Origin: Lycocorax pyrrhopterus obiensis
Taxonomy: Eukaryota > Chordata > Aves > Passeriformes > Paradisaeidae
Reading direction: 5' to 3'
Assembly: GCA_014706295.1 (NCBI GenBank)
Contig: JACSVZ010000002.1
Coordinates: 23,656,757 to 23,720,756, forward strand
DNA: 64,000 nt
The notes below the pieces were generated by a model, which was not told where the DNA came from, did not search any database, and saw only the letters and a program-made list of their open reading frames with translations. Positions 38,810 through 52,300 of this stretch are shown here, in pieces. Position 1 is the stretch's first letter. Each line of letters starts with the position of its first letter. A program made the translations under genes and the position numbers.

Positions 38810-41021
38810 GTGAGTGCCCGCGGCGCTGGGCGAGGCTCGGGCGGGGGCTGCGGGAGGGCACGACGAGGGGAGCCCGGCCGCGGGCGAAGCCTGGAGGCTC
38901 CGCACACCGGGGCGTCGGCAGCGCCGCGCATCGCGGGGGGGGCGGGCCGGGAGGCGGCTCCGGGGGCGCCTCGGGGCCGTCGGCAGGCGAGGAGAGCGGA
39001 GAGGTGGAGGTGGGAGCAGCCTGAGTGCGGAGGTGAACAAGCGGCAGGTTACCGAGGTTTGTACGGCAGAGGGCTGTGGGGAAAGGGGATGGCGGGAGCC
39101 GCGGGCCGCCGGGCCGGGGGATAAGGGGGGAGAGAGGCCGCCTCTAGCCCGGGCTCTCGGCCGGCGGACGGCAGTGGGGCTCGCCCGGGAACTGGCCGGG
39201 GGGGGAAGGGGATCGGTGGCAGCTGCCCGGGGCCGCCGGGACCGTCTAAAAGTTTGGAGCTGCCCGATGGCCTGGCTTCAGCCAGGTCCCGCCGCTGGGC
39301 TCATGCCCGCCTTGTTCGTAGCCGGGGAATGCTGCCTGGAAGGCAGAAGGGGAAAAGTGCGAGTGGCCGGATGGGAGCGTGTGCTGCGGGGCGAGCTGAG
39401 ACAGAGTGACCTGGCTTCCTGGCTCGGTAACGCCGGCAAAACAGCCCTTGAATGAAATTAAACGCTCGCGATCTCGGAGATGTGGGTCTTTTTTTTTTTT
39501 TTCTCCTCAGTGGAAAAAATTTAGTCTTGATACCGTAGCAGTTTTATGTAAGTAGCAGTATCCCTCTCCCAGGCACGTCTAAGCACATACTGGAAATTGG
39601 GCAACTTTTAAAAATTAATTTTAATAATTCATGACTAGTCAGTCTGCCTCTTATTTACAGTTCATATAGTATGGAGAGGATATACAGAGTCGTGAAAACA
39701 TGCTCCGCAGAGTAAATCACTAATACTACAGCTTAAATTGTTTGCATGGATCCCTCCATTATGAGTAACCGTCCTTGATTGCACCTTCTTTGAGTGCGTT
39801 TCTGTGCTTACCAGTTCCAGAAATGGAGTTTTAGTTGAAGACATAACATTAATAATGTGCTGTAATTTAAGTACATTCACTAAAGAGAGAGATGGTTTTT
39901 GAGAGGATTTTGGCTGTAGAGGTTAGCAATGAGAAGAGACTGTGTCTTCCTTACACATATGGCTGTTTTATCCTTACTTTCATCCTTTTGATTTTCAATA
40001 TGAAGTGTGGTGGATTGATTTCTCTTTAATCTCTCTTGCGTACTCTTTTTCCTTGGGGGAGAAAAAGCCTTTAGTTATAAGGAAATCAACAGTGTTTTTC
40101 AACTACTTAGAACATGTGACTTGTTTCATTAAGATGCCTACATAGAAGTGAATTGGTAGAATTTATAGCAACTTTTTTCTTATTTTTCTTTTTTGGAGAC
40201 ATGGAAAGAGTAAGTTGTTGTCTTTACAAGTCACAAAAGAGGCTTCTGCAAACTTTAATTCCAGGTCTTTCTGTGGGCCAATACTCAGTCAATTCCTTCT
40301 TCAACAAATTTTACTTCAGTCCTTATTCAAAAGAATAAAATATTTTAATAATGCAGTCTATTATTCCTGAATTGCAATATTACTATAAATCTCCTAAAAG
40401 GCTAAACAATGTCGGTGGTGCTGTGTAGTCATATATGTATGCATCAGCAGAGTATTATGAATGAAAATCAATTTAAAAAGAAAGAAAAAAAATTACAACA
40501 GTGGCACTATAATAATAGTATCAATAGCCAAAACCCAAAAGGTAGGCAAGTAAGTTTTGTGCAGTCTCTTTAATTTTCACTTGTGCCATACACATCTAGA
40601 TAGGACTAGATATGTACATATGTAAGTACGTGATGAGGCTTATTGCACAAAACATGGAATTTCCTGGACATAGTTACATATTTCATGTGAGTTTACATGT
40701 GTCTGTTATATGTTCCTACGTGGCCTATACACTTCAGAAAATTAAAGAAAACTAAGCATGTAAATATGAAAAGGAATGCTTTGTAAAGCTGTCAGCTTTT
40801 ATTCAATGGAACAACTGCAAATGTGGTTTTAGAAAATGTCGTTATGTCTTTGTTCACTGTATAAAACCTTGTTAATGCTATGGTTTATCTATTCTGTCTT
40901 GAGCAGTTTATCACTCCTAGTCTGTGACATCTCTGCTGTGATTGCTTATCACTACATTTCTTTTTGTTCCAGTAGTAGAGCTTTGTTTATTATTCTTTAA
41001 CTAGTTTGGCTAGCAGGTTTT

Positions 41022-41137
41022 GTGATGTTTTGGATTTTTGTTTGATTTTTTTTTAAGTTTTTGTTGTTGGATTTTTTTGTGTGTTGGAGGGGTTTTTTGT
41101 TTGTTTGAGGGTTTTTGTTTGTTGGATTTTTTTTTTC
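41022..41137. repeat. T/G-rich low-complexity tract
   Basis: Runs of T separated by G, GG and TTTGTTTG units on the plus strand. A similar smaller tract occurs at 49586-49663. Confidence 0.85.
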
Positions 41138-41706
41138 TGTTCAGATGTCAGGTAGTTACTGTTACCTGAGTAGTTCATTGACTTCGCCTTGGGATCTGAT
41201 AACTAGACATTGCTGTCTGCAGTTGTCACTGTTGAAGTTTTGTCAGCTTTGCTAAGGTGACTCATGCCAGTAAGAAAGAAAATTGAGAAGCTGGAGTTAA
41301 CCAATACATGTGCTGAACAGTTACGTTTCTAATCACATTACTGTGTTTGCATAATTGGTAATGATACATAGCAAAGAGGGATCTGTTTTGCTTGAAGAGC
41401 AGCCCTGTGGAAATTCTGAAATGTTCAAAATGACATGGTAAATTCTGTTTTCAACACCATTATCATCAGGCAAAACTTCTTTTGCTTCTTCCTTCCAAAA
41501 CACGTACCACATACTTTTCCATGGAGCATTATAGAAATCACATTTAAGTGTAAATTTTAGGGGGAAAGGTTATTTCATGCAAGATTCTATTACATTTTAC
41601 ATTAAAAGTTCAAGCCAGAGAAGTCTACTTAATGTTTAACAGCTACTGTTTTTCTTCATAACTGCTAAATGTCTTACAGAGTTATTGGAACCAGACAAAT
41701 TAGTCT

Positions 41707-42225
41707 TTGTTTGTTACAGTGGAAGGCCAAGTGCAAGGTCCCCACCTGGGTCAGGGTAGCTCCTGGTATTGATACCGGCTGGGGGTGAAGGGATTGAGAG
41801 CAGCCCTGCCGAGGAGGGCTTGAGGGTACTTGTGGATGGAAAACTGGACGTAAGTCGGCAATCTGCACTTGCAGCCCAGAAGGTCAGTTGTATCCTGGGC
41901 TGCGTCAAAAGCCAGCAGGGTGAGGGAGGGGAATTTGCCGCTCCACTCTGCTCTGGTGAGAGAGACCTCACCTGGAATGCTGCATCCAGCTCTGGGGCCC
42001 CTCAGTACAACAAAGACATGAACCTGTTGGAGTGGGTCTGGAGCAGGGACACAAACACGGTGCAGCTCTCCTGTGAAGAAAGGTTAAGAGAGTTGGGTTT
42101 GTTCACCCTGGAGAAGAGGGTTCCGCGGAGATGCTGTTGCAACCTATCAGTAGGTAAAGGGAGCCCACAAGAAAGACTTTTTACTGGGGCCTGTTTTGAC
42201 AGGACAAGAAACAAGAGTTTTTAAC
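41707..42225 (+). mobile_element. CR1 LINE fragment
   Basis: It carries the CR1 end-of-ORF2/3'-side blocks: TGGAATGCTGCATCCAGCTC, CTCAGTACAACAAAGACATG, TGGAGAAGAGGGTTCCGCG, and the AAAGACTTTTTACTGGGGCC block. It lacks the terminal 3' repeat and is diverged. Orientation is the same as ANKIB1. Confidence 0.88.
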
Positions 42226-42934
42226 TATTTTAGATAAGGCAAACACTTATTTTGACCTAAAGCTTATTTGTAGTATTGCTAATATCCTGGAATTTTCTTT
42301 AAGGGGTTTTGTTGAAGTTGCTCAAGAGAGATTTTCATTTGGTGGTTTTCCTTAGATTTGTATTTTAAACTAGGTAAATTCTGAACTCTGCTTGTTGGAA
42401 GGTACTTGCAGCTAAAATATGGTAAAAGTTTGTAACTGGATTACTGGAGGGAAATAGGAGGGTCTCTTGGCTGAGTGCGTGGGATCCTTCCTAGCTCAGG
42501 TGGCTTTATGGAGCAGCTGTGTGACAGTGTTGCAAAGAAAAGTTACTCTTGTAACTTTTCTTATGCAATTCCGTACTGACAAGGAAGACAAGGGGACAAA
42601 ATGAATCCTCTAAAAGCATGCTTTGTATTTGTGCATAAACTTACGCCTAGAAATCAATGTTTGCACACAACCTTCAGTATAGTAACATTATTCTTTGACA
42701 ATCACTTAGTGTAGTTTATATATTACATCGTGACAACTGAGGCACTGTATTATTATCTCTGTATAAAATAGGTTTTATGTGCAGGCTTCTATGTTGGAGA
42801 AAATTTTATTAAATTTCTTGGGGATTTTCCCTATTTAAAGGAGTTTCCCAGTGGCTTGTGATTACCATTTTGACACATCGGAAGAACTTGCAGTAGACAT
42901 AATATGGAAGATTCCTTATGCTCTCTCTGCCCTG

Positions 42935-45900
42935 CTGAGTGCAGTGACTTAAGGGATAAGGGGTGATGGTGACAAGTTCCTGCCCACTACAGCAGAGGTG
43001 TGTCTCCTCTGTGACTACCTTACCTTCCCAAATGCCTTTACATAATACTTAGGAGCCACTGCACTTGAAACCAAAAAGTAGCAAGGATGATGGTTCTTCT
43101 AGCTTGGTGCTGCTGAGGTTAAGTTTACCTATACCCTGCATCAAATATGCTCCCACAAAGCAAAAAAGATGGATCATTGTTGTAGGAGACTCCTTTCTGA
43201 AGGGAACAGAAGGCTCAAAGAGAAGGACCCACTTCCTGGGGAAGTCTGCTTCCCTGAGGCCTGGGTTAAAGATGTGGAGAGAAAGTTTCCTATCCTGATA
43301 TGGCCCTCAGATTAATATCCATTATTGGTTTGGTTTTTTTTTCAGGTAGGCAGCAATGAAGTTGCAACAAGTGTGAGGGCAAGGAAGAGAAACTTCAGGG
43401 CCTTTGTTAAGGAATGAGAAGCACAAAGTAGTGTGCAGGAAATGATGAGGGAAAGAACAGGAAGAGCCAGCTGATCAATTCCTGGCTCCAAGCCTAGTGT
43501 CACTGGCAGAATTTTTGGGGGGTTTAGTCATGGGTTGGTTTACATGACACCCGGCCTGCTGGCGACAGACAGTGCACACCTATCTCAAAGGGAGAAAAGG
43601 ATCTTTGCATAGGGGTTGGAAGGGCTCATTAGCAAAGCTTTAAACTAGATTTGAAGAGGGAAACTGATAAAACCAGGCTCACTAGAGATAGGCCTGGGGG
43701 AAGCACACCCGTGTTTGAGGGACAGTGTGCTAGTGATGTCCTTTGATCTTCCATTTCAGTGAAGATAGGAGATGGAGATCCATGTGGCAGCAAAGACCAA
43801 TGGTTATCCGTGCGTTAGAAACCGCAGAAGCATCTGAGATTGGTCATACAGTAATTAGGACTTCTTCCCCAAAAAAAGGTGGAGGTATAAGTAGCCTGAC
43901 TGAAGTGCTTCTGCTCCAGTGCATGCAGGATGGGCAACAAACAGGAGGAGCTGGAAGCCATTGTGCAGCAGGAAAACTATGATATTATTGCCATTACGGA
44001 AACATGGTCATTGTGTGATGACTCACAACTGGAGGGCTGCAGTGGATGACTGTAAACTCTTCAGAAGGGATAGGCAAGGAAGGAAAGGTGGTGGAATAGC
44101 CCTGTGTTTTAGGGAGTGTTTGGATTGTCTAGAGCTTAATTATGGTGCCAATAGGGTTGTTTATGGGTAAGAATCAGGGGTAAGACCAACAGTGCAGATA
44201 TCCTGGTTGGGAGTCTCTTACATCTAGCCAGGTTGCAGAAGCAGACAAAATATTCTCTGAGCAGCTCTGAGAAGTTTTACCATCTCTAGCTCTTGTTCTC
44301 CTGGGGAACTTCAACTCACCAGATGTCTGCTGGAAATACAATGCAATGGAGAGGAAACAGTCTAGAGGAAACAGTTCCTGGAGTGTCTGGAAGAGAACTT
44401 CCTGACACAGTTGGCGAGTAAGCCAGCTAGGGAAGGTGCCCTGCTGGACTTACTGTTCACAAACAGAGAAGCACTTGTGGGTGATGCGATGATTGGGGGC
44501 TGTCTTGGGCACAGTGGTTGTGAAATAAGAGTTTTCAATTCTTGCACAAGTAAGGAGGGAGTCAGCAGAGTTGTTACCTTGGGGCTTCTGGAGGGCAGAC
44601 TAGCATATTGAGGAGACTGGTTGAGAAACTTTTCAGAGGCATTCCTGAAAGGGAGAGAAGTCCAGGAAGGATAGACATTTTTGAAGAAGGAAATCCTAGA
44701 AGTGCAGAAGTGGGCTGTCCCCATGTGCCTAAAGAAGAGCTATCGGGAAAGAAGACCAGCCTGACTGAACAGAGTGTTCTGGTTTGAAATCAGGAAAAAT
44801 AGGAGAGTCTATGGCCTCTGGAAGAAGGGGCCAGCAACTCAGGAGGACTACAAGGGTATTGTGAGGTTGTGCAGGGAGAAAATTAGAACGGCTAATTAGA
44901 ACTTGATCTGGCTACTGCTGTAAAAGTTGACAAAAAGTGTTTGTGTTAATACACCAGTAACAAAAGGAAGGCCTAGGAGAATCCCCATCCTTTATTGGAT
45001 GAGGGGGCAAACAAAGTGACGAAAGATGAGGAAAGAGGCTGAGGTACTTAATGCCTTCTTTTCCTAAGTTTTTAATAGCATGACCAACTGTGCTCTGGGT
45101 ACCCAGCCCCCTGAGCTGGAATAAAGAGAAAAGGAGCAGAATGAAGGCCCTGTAATCCAAAGTGAAAGGGTCAGAGACCTTCTATGCCACTGACACACTC
45201 CCAAGTCTATGAGGCTGGGTGGCATCCACCCAAGGGTACTGATGGCACTGCCAGAAGTGCTCACTGAGCCACTTTCCATCGTTTACCAGCAATCCTGGTT
45301 AATGGTGGAGGTCCCAGGTGACTAGAGGTTAGCAAATGTGACACTCATCTAGAAGAAGGGTTGGAAGGAGGATCCAGGGAACTGCAGGCCTGTCAGTCTG
45401 ACCTCAGGGCCAGGGAATGTCATGGGGCAGGTCATCTTAAGAGCTATCACATGGCTCATACAGGACAGCCAGGGGACCAGGCCCAGCCAGCATGGGTTTG
45501 TGAAAGCCAGGTCCTGCTTGACCAAGCTGATCTTCTATGACAGAGTGACCTGCCTAGGGGATGAGCAAAAGGCTGCAGAAGTTGTCTACCTAGATGTCAG
45601 TAAAGCCTTTGACACCATTTCCCACAGCATTCTCCTGGAGAAACTGTTTGCATTGGCATACTCTTCTCTGGGCAAAAAAACCCCATCTGGATGTCTGGGC
45701 TCAGAGAGTGATGGTGAATAGAGTTGCATCTAGCTGGTGGCTGGTCACTAGTGGTGTTCCCCAAGGCTCAGTACTGGGGCCAGTCCTATTGAATATCTTT
45801 ATTGATGATCTAGAAGAGGGGATCCAGTGCACCCTCAGTCAGTTTGCAGACACACCAAGTTGGGTGGAAGTATTGGTCTGCTGGAGGGTAGGAAGGCTCT

Positions 45901-46080
45901 GCAGCGGGATCTGGACAGGCTGGATTGATGGGCTGAGGCCAGTGGTATGAGATTCAACAAGGCCGAGTGCTGGATCCTACCCTTGGGTCACAACAACCCT
46001 ATGGAGCACTACAGGCTTGGGATGAGCAGCTGGAAAGCTGCCTGCCAGAAAACAGCCTGGGGGTTTTGGTCAACATGATG
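42935..46080 (+). mobile_element. Long decayed CR1 LINE with ORF1, endonuclease and reverse-transcriptase remnants
   Basis: Frame-broken pieces run in CR1 order. At about 43160-43210 WIIVVGDSFLKGTEG matches the ORF1 esterase-like GDSLLRGTE motif. At about 43930-44130 come pieces of the APE-type endonuclease (IIAITETW, KLFRRDRQGRKGGGIAL). At 45480-45640 comes reverse transcriptase HGFVKARSCLTKL and [20 protein letters not shown]. At 45750-45850 come [20 protein letters not shown] and QFADT. It ends with the post-RT block GGTCACAACAACCCTATGGA, then breaks off before the CR1 3'UTR. Many stops and shifts make it dead. CR1 copies are usually 5'-truncated, so a copy keeping ORF1 but lacking its 3' end is uncommon. 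Confidence 0.9.
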
Positions 46081-48357
46081 TCAACTTCCTAGTAGCCTGT
46101 GATATAACTTAGTGGAAAAGTGGTAAAAATGATTGTGGCTAATTGTGAAAATTCTTACACAGTTTAATTCTGTGGTAATTGTCTTAATTAAAATACTGAC
46201 TTTCGTAAAATGTCGTATAGGGGTGTTAGTAATCGCTCACTTTCCACCCTCCCATCCCCACCTTCCTTGAGGAAAGATACAGTTCTGGAGATTTCAAAGC
46301 TTTTTTGGGGAAAATACAATTAAAGTTAGTATGTATAATGCTGATTATATATGCACTAATGGCATATTTCTTGGCTGGTTTATATAGTCTCTGATCAATT
46401 GTGATTAAACGTATGTAAGTTGGAAACTGATTCCCAAGTACTTCACCTGATGATCACTTTTCATGGAATTTATCATAGAAAATAATTAGATTTTTCTAGT
46501 TTAAAAGTATAATTCTGCTTTTAAACAGGCCCTGCTTGTTCTTACAGCAGGTACTTTAAGAGATGGTAGGAACATTGTGTCTTGTTTGTGTGCAACTGGT
46601 TTTGGCCCTGGTTGTAAATTGCTACAAATGAAATAACTTGAGGAGAAAATTGTATTTGATGTATTTATTAGTTTGAGTCTACTTAAGATTTCTGCTTCAG
46701 GGAAGTTCCATAGATGTTAGTTGGGGTAAGTAATGCCCCCCTGCCCTATTATTTCAAATGGATTTCTAATAGGAATTTTGAAGGCAAAGTTACAAATGGC
46801 TTATTTCTATCAAAACAGTTGTGTAGAAACTCAAAACTGACTGTATTAAAAAAACAATAGTATATGTTTTTAGGATGCTCAGATGAAGCACTGATGGTGA
46901 TAATTGAAATATTTCCTGTTATGAACCAGCCTTTGGAGAAATAGCTGAAAAATTATGATAAAAGGTCATGATACGTACTTGTCAATGTTTCTGCAAATAA
47001 AATACATCAAATACTGGTTCTATTAAAATTTATTGTGGACTTCAGAATAGGAATTTCAGGACAGTTGTTTATTAATTAACTCTTCTCTCTACTGAGGGTT
47101 TGATTGTTACTGTACTGCTGTGATACGCAGTTGTGTGTTTTCCTTTGTATTTCTGTTAGCTACTATGTATGTAAGATATCTTCAAGGCTAGATGCACACA
47201 TCAGGACTAATTTTTGACAGTAGCAACCTGTAAATGCTGTTGCAAGAGAATTTTCCCCTGAAGTATTCTTTCTCTTATTAAGAAAAAAATTATTTCTTAT
47301 TTCTTGCCTGTGTAAATTATTTGCAGAATTGTAATTTTTTTAGCATTTTTTATTTTTTAATCCAGGTGGCTCTGCTGTGTTCTAGATCTCTAAGAAGCTG
47401 AGGGACAAGTGAATATATTCATCTCTGGTTATTTCTACTATGTTGAAAGACTACAGACGGACATGTCGAAATGTTCTGGCAGAGTAGAGCCCAGAAAATT
47501 TCTTGTTAATCTCTGAATGAAAAATGGTGATTTTAATCCAGGTAGTGAAGAAACTGCAGAAATGTGTACCTACTAAACTATGAAGACCAAAGTTCAAGCT
47601 GTACTAATAATGCCTGTTATATATTTTAACATTTTAAGAACTTCATTGACTGATGCAGGTTCATTCATGTTTGCTAGATGGTTGAAATTATCTGTATACC
47701 CATAAGTTGAGGATTTTGATATTTTAAAGCTCAAATCTTGAGACCCAGTTGTATAGCAGACTTCATGGTAGCAGAACACAATTCTTCAGCAATGATCTGG
47801 CACATTTATTCTGTAGAAATAGGTCTACTGCAAAATTGTACTAGCAAATAATCTAGGTCTGTGAAGCATTGGGAGTTAAATATTCTAAGAAAAGGCATTT
47901 GTTCTTTATGAAAGAATTCCTGTTATTTGCATTCTCTGCAAGTTTGTATATGGAAGTATGCAGCCTGCAGTACTGAGACATTGCTAATGGCTCTGTAGCT
48001 TATTGCAGTATAAATATACAATGGCTCTTAATTTAGGCCCTTTTCCCAGACATCTTGAGAGTCACTGACACAGATACTTTGTGTATTCTCCATATTTAGA
48101 AGGATGTGTTGGAGAGAAATCTTTCATTGTATCTATTTCAGTGAGTCACCAAGTGCAAACTGCCCATTAAAGAAAAATACTGAAGAGGCTTTATTTGGTG
48201 ACTTACTTGTGTGTTGAAGTACAAGTTCTTTGTAACATCCCATTTACCAGCCTGTTAATTAGTTAAAATTAAACTGCATGGAAGTCCTTTATTCTTTTCA
48301 GGACATGATAATTAGTATTCAGTAAAATTAAATAGTGCAGCTTTGCATTTATAATCT

Positions 48358-49030
48358 TAATTAACTACCTGGATGAGGTGATGGAATACACCGTCAGCAA
48401 GCTTGTTGATGACACCAGGTTGTGTGGGCTGGAGGGCAGGGCTGCTCCTCTGAGAGACCTTGGCAGGCTGGAGAAATGGGCTGACATGAACCTCATGGTG
48501 TTCAGCAGAATCTGAACATAGAATAACTCTGCACAGTAGTATAGGCTGGGAACCAACGACTAGAGAGCAACATTGCAGCAAATGACATCGCTTTGCTGGT
48601 GGACACCAAGTTGAATGTGAGTCAGCAAGGTACCTTTGAGCAAGAATGAAGCCAGCAGCTGAGAGAAGTGAGTATTTCTGTCAGCTTGACGTTTGTGTGA
48701 TGGCATCAAAAACAATGTCTAGTTTTGTGCTCCTTGGTGTAGGAGAGATGCTGACTTTCTGAAGCAGGTCTAGAGGAAGACGGCCAGGATAATTAGGGTA
48801 CAGAAGCACATAATGTAAAAAGAGAAACTGGAGGAGCTGGATGTCCTCAGTGTTCAAAGAAGACGAGGGCGGTGGATCTTGTTTCCAGTTAATGGGAGGG
48901 TACAGAAAAGACAGAACCAGATGCTTCTTGGAGGAGCTGGGTGACAGGACTATAGACAACAGAAAGTTCCAACAAGGGATGTTTCAGCTAGGCATTAGGA
49001 AAGATTTGCATTATTGGGGGGGTCAGATGT
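48358..49030 (+). mobile_element. CR1 LINE fragment, RT end to 3' region
   Basis: It begins in the RT C-terminal part (YLDEVMEYTVSKLVDDTRL, GLEGRAAPLRDLGRLEKW, ADMNLMVF) and runs on through LNVSQQ-like and post-RT blocks to the region before the 3' end. It overlaps the part of CR1 already present at the end of the 42935-46080 copy, so it is a separate insertion. Stops interrupt it. Confidence 0.8.
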
Positions 49031-49320
49031 TGGGATAAGTAGTCTGAAGAGGTTGCGGTGTCTCCATACCTGGAGATACTCTGGACTTAATTGAGAGCAG
49101 CGCTGAGCAGCCTTTGAAGCTCTGAAGACTGCTTTGAGTAAAGGATAGAAGCTGTTGCCCTCCAGAGGTTCCTTCAAATGTAAATAAGTGCTTCCTCCAT
49201 ATCTCGTGATATGGTTGCACAACTGTTTTCTCCCTCCTCTACGTATAACTGGTTCTGACCCAGCCGATGTGTTTGGCCCGGAGAGCTGTGGAGTTCTGTA
49301 GAACAATATTGTTGTCTTAA
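49031..49320 (+). other. Unassigned sequence next to CR1 fragment
   Basis: More GC-rich than its surroundings and possibly the diverged continuation of the CR1 copy before it; no diagnostic CR1 3' terminus is visible. Confidence 0.3.
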
Positions 49321-52300
49321 ATAAAATCTGCTATATGGCTCAAACCCTGTTTTTTAACCTGACTTCTGCATAGTCAAAGATTTTAAGTGATCAGTTTAAT
49401 GCTTTGAGTTATCATGTGTCTGTCATGAAATAGACTAATCCCTAATGAGGTCTTTTTTCCAGAGTGTTGTATGTTAAGGATTTTTTTCTGCAATATGGCT
49501 TACTGTGCAGAAGTAGTCCAATTGCTTGTGCATTCTTTCAGGCAATGAAATAAATTAATAATTGTAATTGGAATACAGGCTTATTCTGGGGTTTTTTTGT
49601 TTGTTGAGGTCAGGTATTTTTGGGGTGGTTGGTTTATTTGGGTTTTTTTCCCCCCAACGTTCATAAATTCAGACTTTCTCATAAGCAAGCTGCCTGACGT
49701 TTATAATTATTTACTTAATAAAGGAATAGAAAGTTAAATTCACTTGTCTGAAATAGGAGTTAGACAGGCACCATGTTCTAATATAAAATACTTTGTTTTA
49801 ATATGTAATTAAAAAGAGATAATGTGGAGGGTTTAGTCTTTGTTACTCTGGATGTATTTGCAATGTAAAGTGTGCAAACCTGAATAAAACAGTCACATAA
49901 TTTTACTGTAAATGCAACGTAAGTTGCCTCTTGATTTGGTCTTTATTTCATGGAAATACCTATTAAGTTCATTCAGAAATCCTCTTGATTTTTTGCTGCA
50001 TATATATATGAGTAAGGAATCAGTATGGAGAATCAGAGTTTTTAAATAAGTCCTTAAGAAGATGATTGGTTAACTTTTTTATCCCTCCTCCCCTTCTTTT
50101 AGCCATTTGTATAGTTTTCTACGAAGATAATGAATCAAATTTCTCTTTAATTAGTCACAAACCTGAAAAGTATACTGAATTAATTTCAGTTTTGTTAGGT
50201 TGTGGTATTAGGGTAGCCATGAAGAGTTACTGATAATTACATCCTTTGTTATTTTGGAAATACACAATGGTTCTTGATTTTAGAATCTATTCACGAGCAC
50301 AAGGAAGAAATCCTAAACCCCAAAATCATTTGGTTTTTTGGGAATAACTTCTGTATGAATAATACAATTTGTAGCAAAACCAAACAGTATTTTCTGTGAG
50401 TCTTCAGCATGTTTTAGCTTCTTCAAAGGAATGATGACATTCAGATCAAAGCAGACTGGGTTAGTGCTAAATGGAGTTGTTCAAAAAAGATTCTTTTTGA
50501 AGCATAAAACCTCAGTATGAACTTTGAACAGAAAAATATTCTTGAAACCGTCTGTCCATGGCTTACTGTGAAACTAAATCCTTTCACATTCCTAAAAGCC
50601 AGACAGTCCACCCTAATCATGCCTTACTTTAGCTATTGTATACTCTGTTTTCCCCAGTACTGCCTGAGCCTGCTTACAGTAACTCTATTTGATGATTCCT
50701 GTTCTCTTTCTAAACTGCCCACCCAGCTGCTGCATCCAAACAGCTGAGGGCACACAAGAAATGTTCTGATGCAATAACTGTATGTTGTGGCCCCAGTTCC
50801 CTACAGCTGAGGGGTAACAAATTGTTTTTATTTAAATATGCTACATTCTATTAATGAAAGTGGCTTTAAAATCTATCCACATAGAGTTGAAGATATGAGA
50901 GCAGTATTCTTTTTCAAAATGGATTCAATGAGATATGAGGCTGCAAAATGTAGAGTTTTGGGCTTTTTCATATACAATTTGCCATTCTAATTGATTAAGG
51001 AAATAAGATTTCCATGTCATGCAGACACTTGATTACATCCTGAAAAAATGAGCAAGCTGTTGCGTAGATGGATTATATGCCTTTTAGAGTAGGTGGTTCC
51101 ATCATCCCTGTTTCCTGGAACATTCCAGCCTCATGCCTTTCTGTTGCAACACAATAGATTTTCATACAAACACTATTTGAAAAGGGAGTCTCTTATATTT
51201 ATTTCCTCTCTTTATAGAGGTTTATTTTGATTACTATATATTGTTAGTCATGGCTCATTTTTATGCTGTTAGATGCTTGCTTCAGAGATACTTCTTACTT
51301 TACATTCTAAGAAATAGTGTTCCATTTCTCTCAATTCTTGTCTATTGCTTTTTTCCCCTTTTGTATTTTCTAGAGACTAGTTTAGTGCAATTAGAATATC
51401 CTTCTTGCTGTGCAGGATGTTGTATGAGTACATAGGGTGATACCAGAGTAGATTTTTAAAGCTGTTTGTGCCTGTTGAAATTTTCAGAAAACCTTAAAAC
51501 TTAAATTCTTTAATGAATATTTCAACTCTACTGATAAATTTGATATTGTTTCTTCATATCTAGCAGCAATTGAAAATCAGGTCCATGGATTGTTCCCCAG
51601 CAAGTTTTAAGTCTATTATGAAATATGGTGCAACAGGATTAGTGATATAGGGGGGAAGGAAGGGATTGTTGAATGTATCTTTCCCCAAGTGCAATTGAAG
51701 AGGGACTACATTAGATGTATTTTTCACCACTCCACCCTTCAAGGCTGTGTTGGTTCAAAACGCTTTGTGCCAGTTTTAGTAGAGTTTGTTCTCACTGGAG
51801 TCCTGCTGGGCCCCTGCAGCTACACTAAACCTTTTTCACCAATACCTGCTTTTTGACTCCCAGAGTAGCAGAGCTTGGATTTTTCCCTCCAGTAAATGCA
51901 AGCTCACCTTTGTCCTTTCACTGCCCATTGGACAGGGATTTTAGTTGTCTTTCCACATAGGTCTTGTTGCCTAGTGTCAGACACCTGAATAGCATCAGCT
52001 GCTGCTATTAACAATCATGTGGGGTTTTGCTTAGTGAAATTAAAACTGGACTCAGACGGGGGTACCCATTTTGCTGACATTTCTGTAAAAGGCTGAAGTG
52101 TAGTTGCTGTATCAGTTATTTGTTGTGAGTTTGCATCCTGGTATAATTTGATACTCCTTTGTACACTGCCCAATGTGGGTTATTGCAAGCTTAGGTGCAG
52201 TTTGCAGCAGCCAGTGCTGCCTTTGGTACTGTGATGCCTGCTCTGTATCTGCAGTCTCCCACTCCACCCAGCAACGTCTTCTAGTCCATGCTTCATCCAC

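Larger units (their letters stand above)
37800..39450. promoter_or_regulatory. CpG island, shared KRIT1/ANKIB1 bidirectional promoter
   Basis: The stretch is very G+C rich and packed with CG dinucleotides, GGGCGG boxes and CCGCC runs, flanked by AT-rich DNA on both sides. KRIT1 starts to its left on the minus strand and ANKIB1 is expected on the plus strand, the head-to-head arrangement of mammals. A possible KRIT1 leader exon ends at 37807 with the minus-strand donor CTGG/gtgagg. Transcription starts are not determined. Confidence 0.8.

Noticed and set aside
37423..39455. Long open frames across the KRIT1/ANKIB1 CpG island (up to 352 codons)
   Set aside because: Same composition effect: Arg/Pro/Gly/Ala-rich, overlapping on both strands, and no similarity to known proteins.
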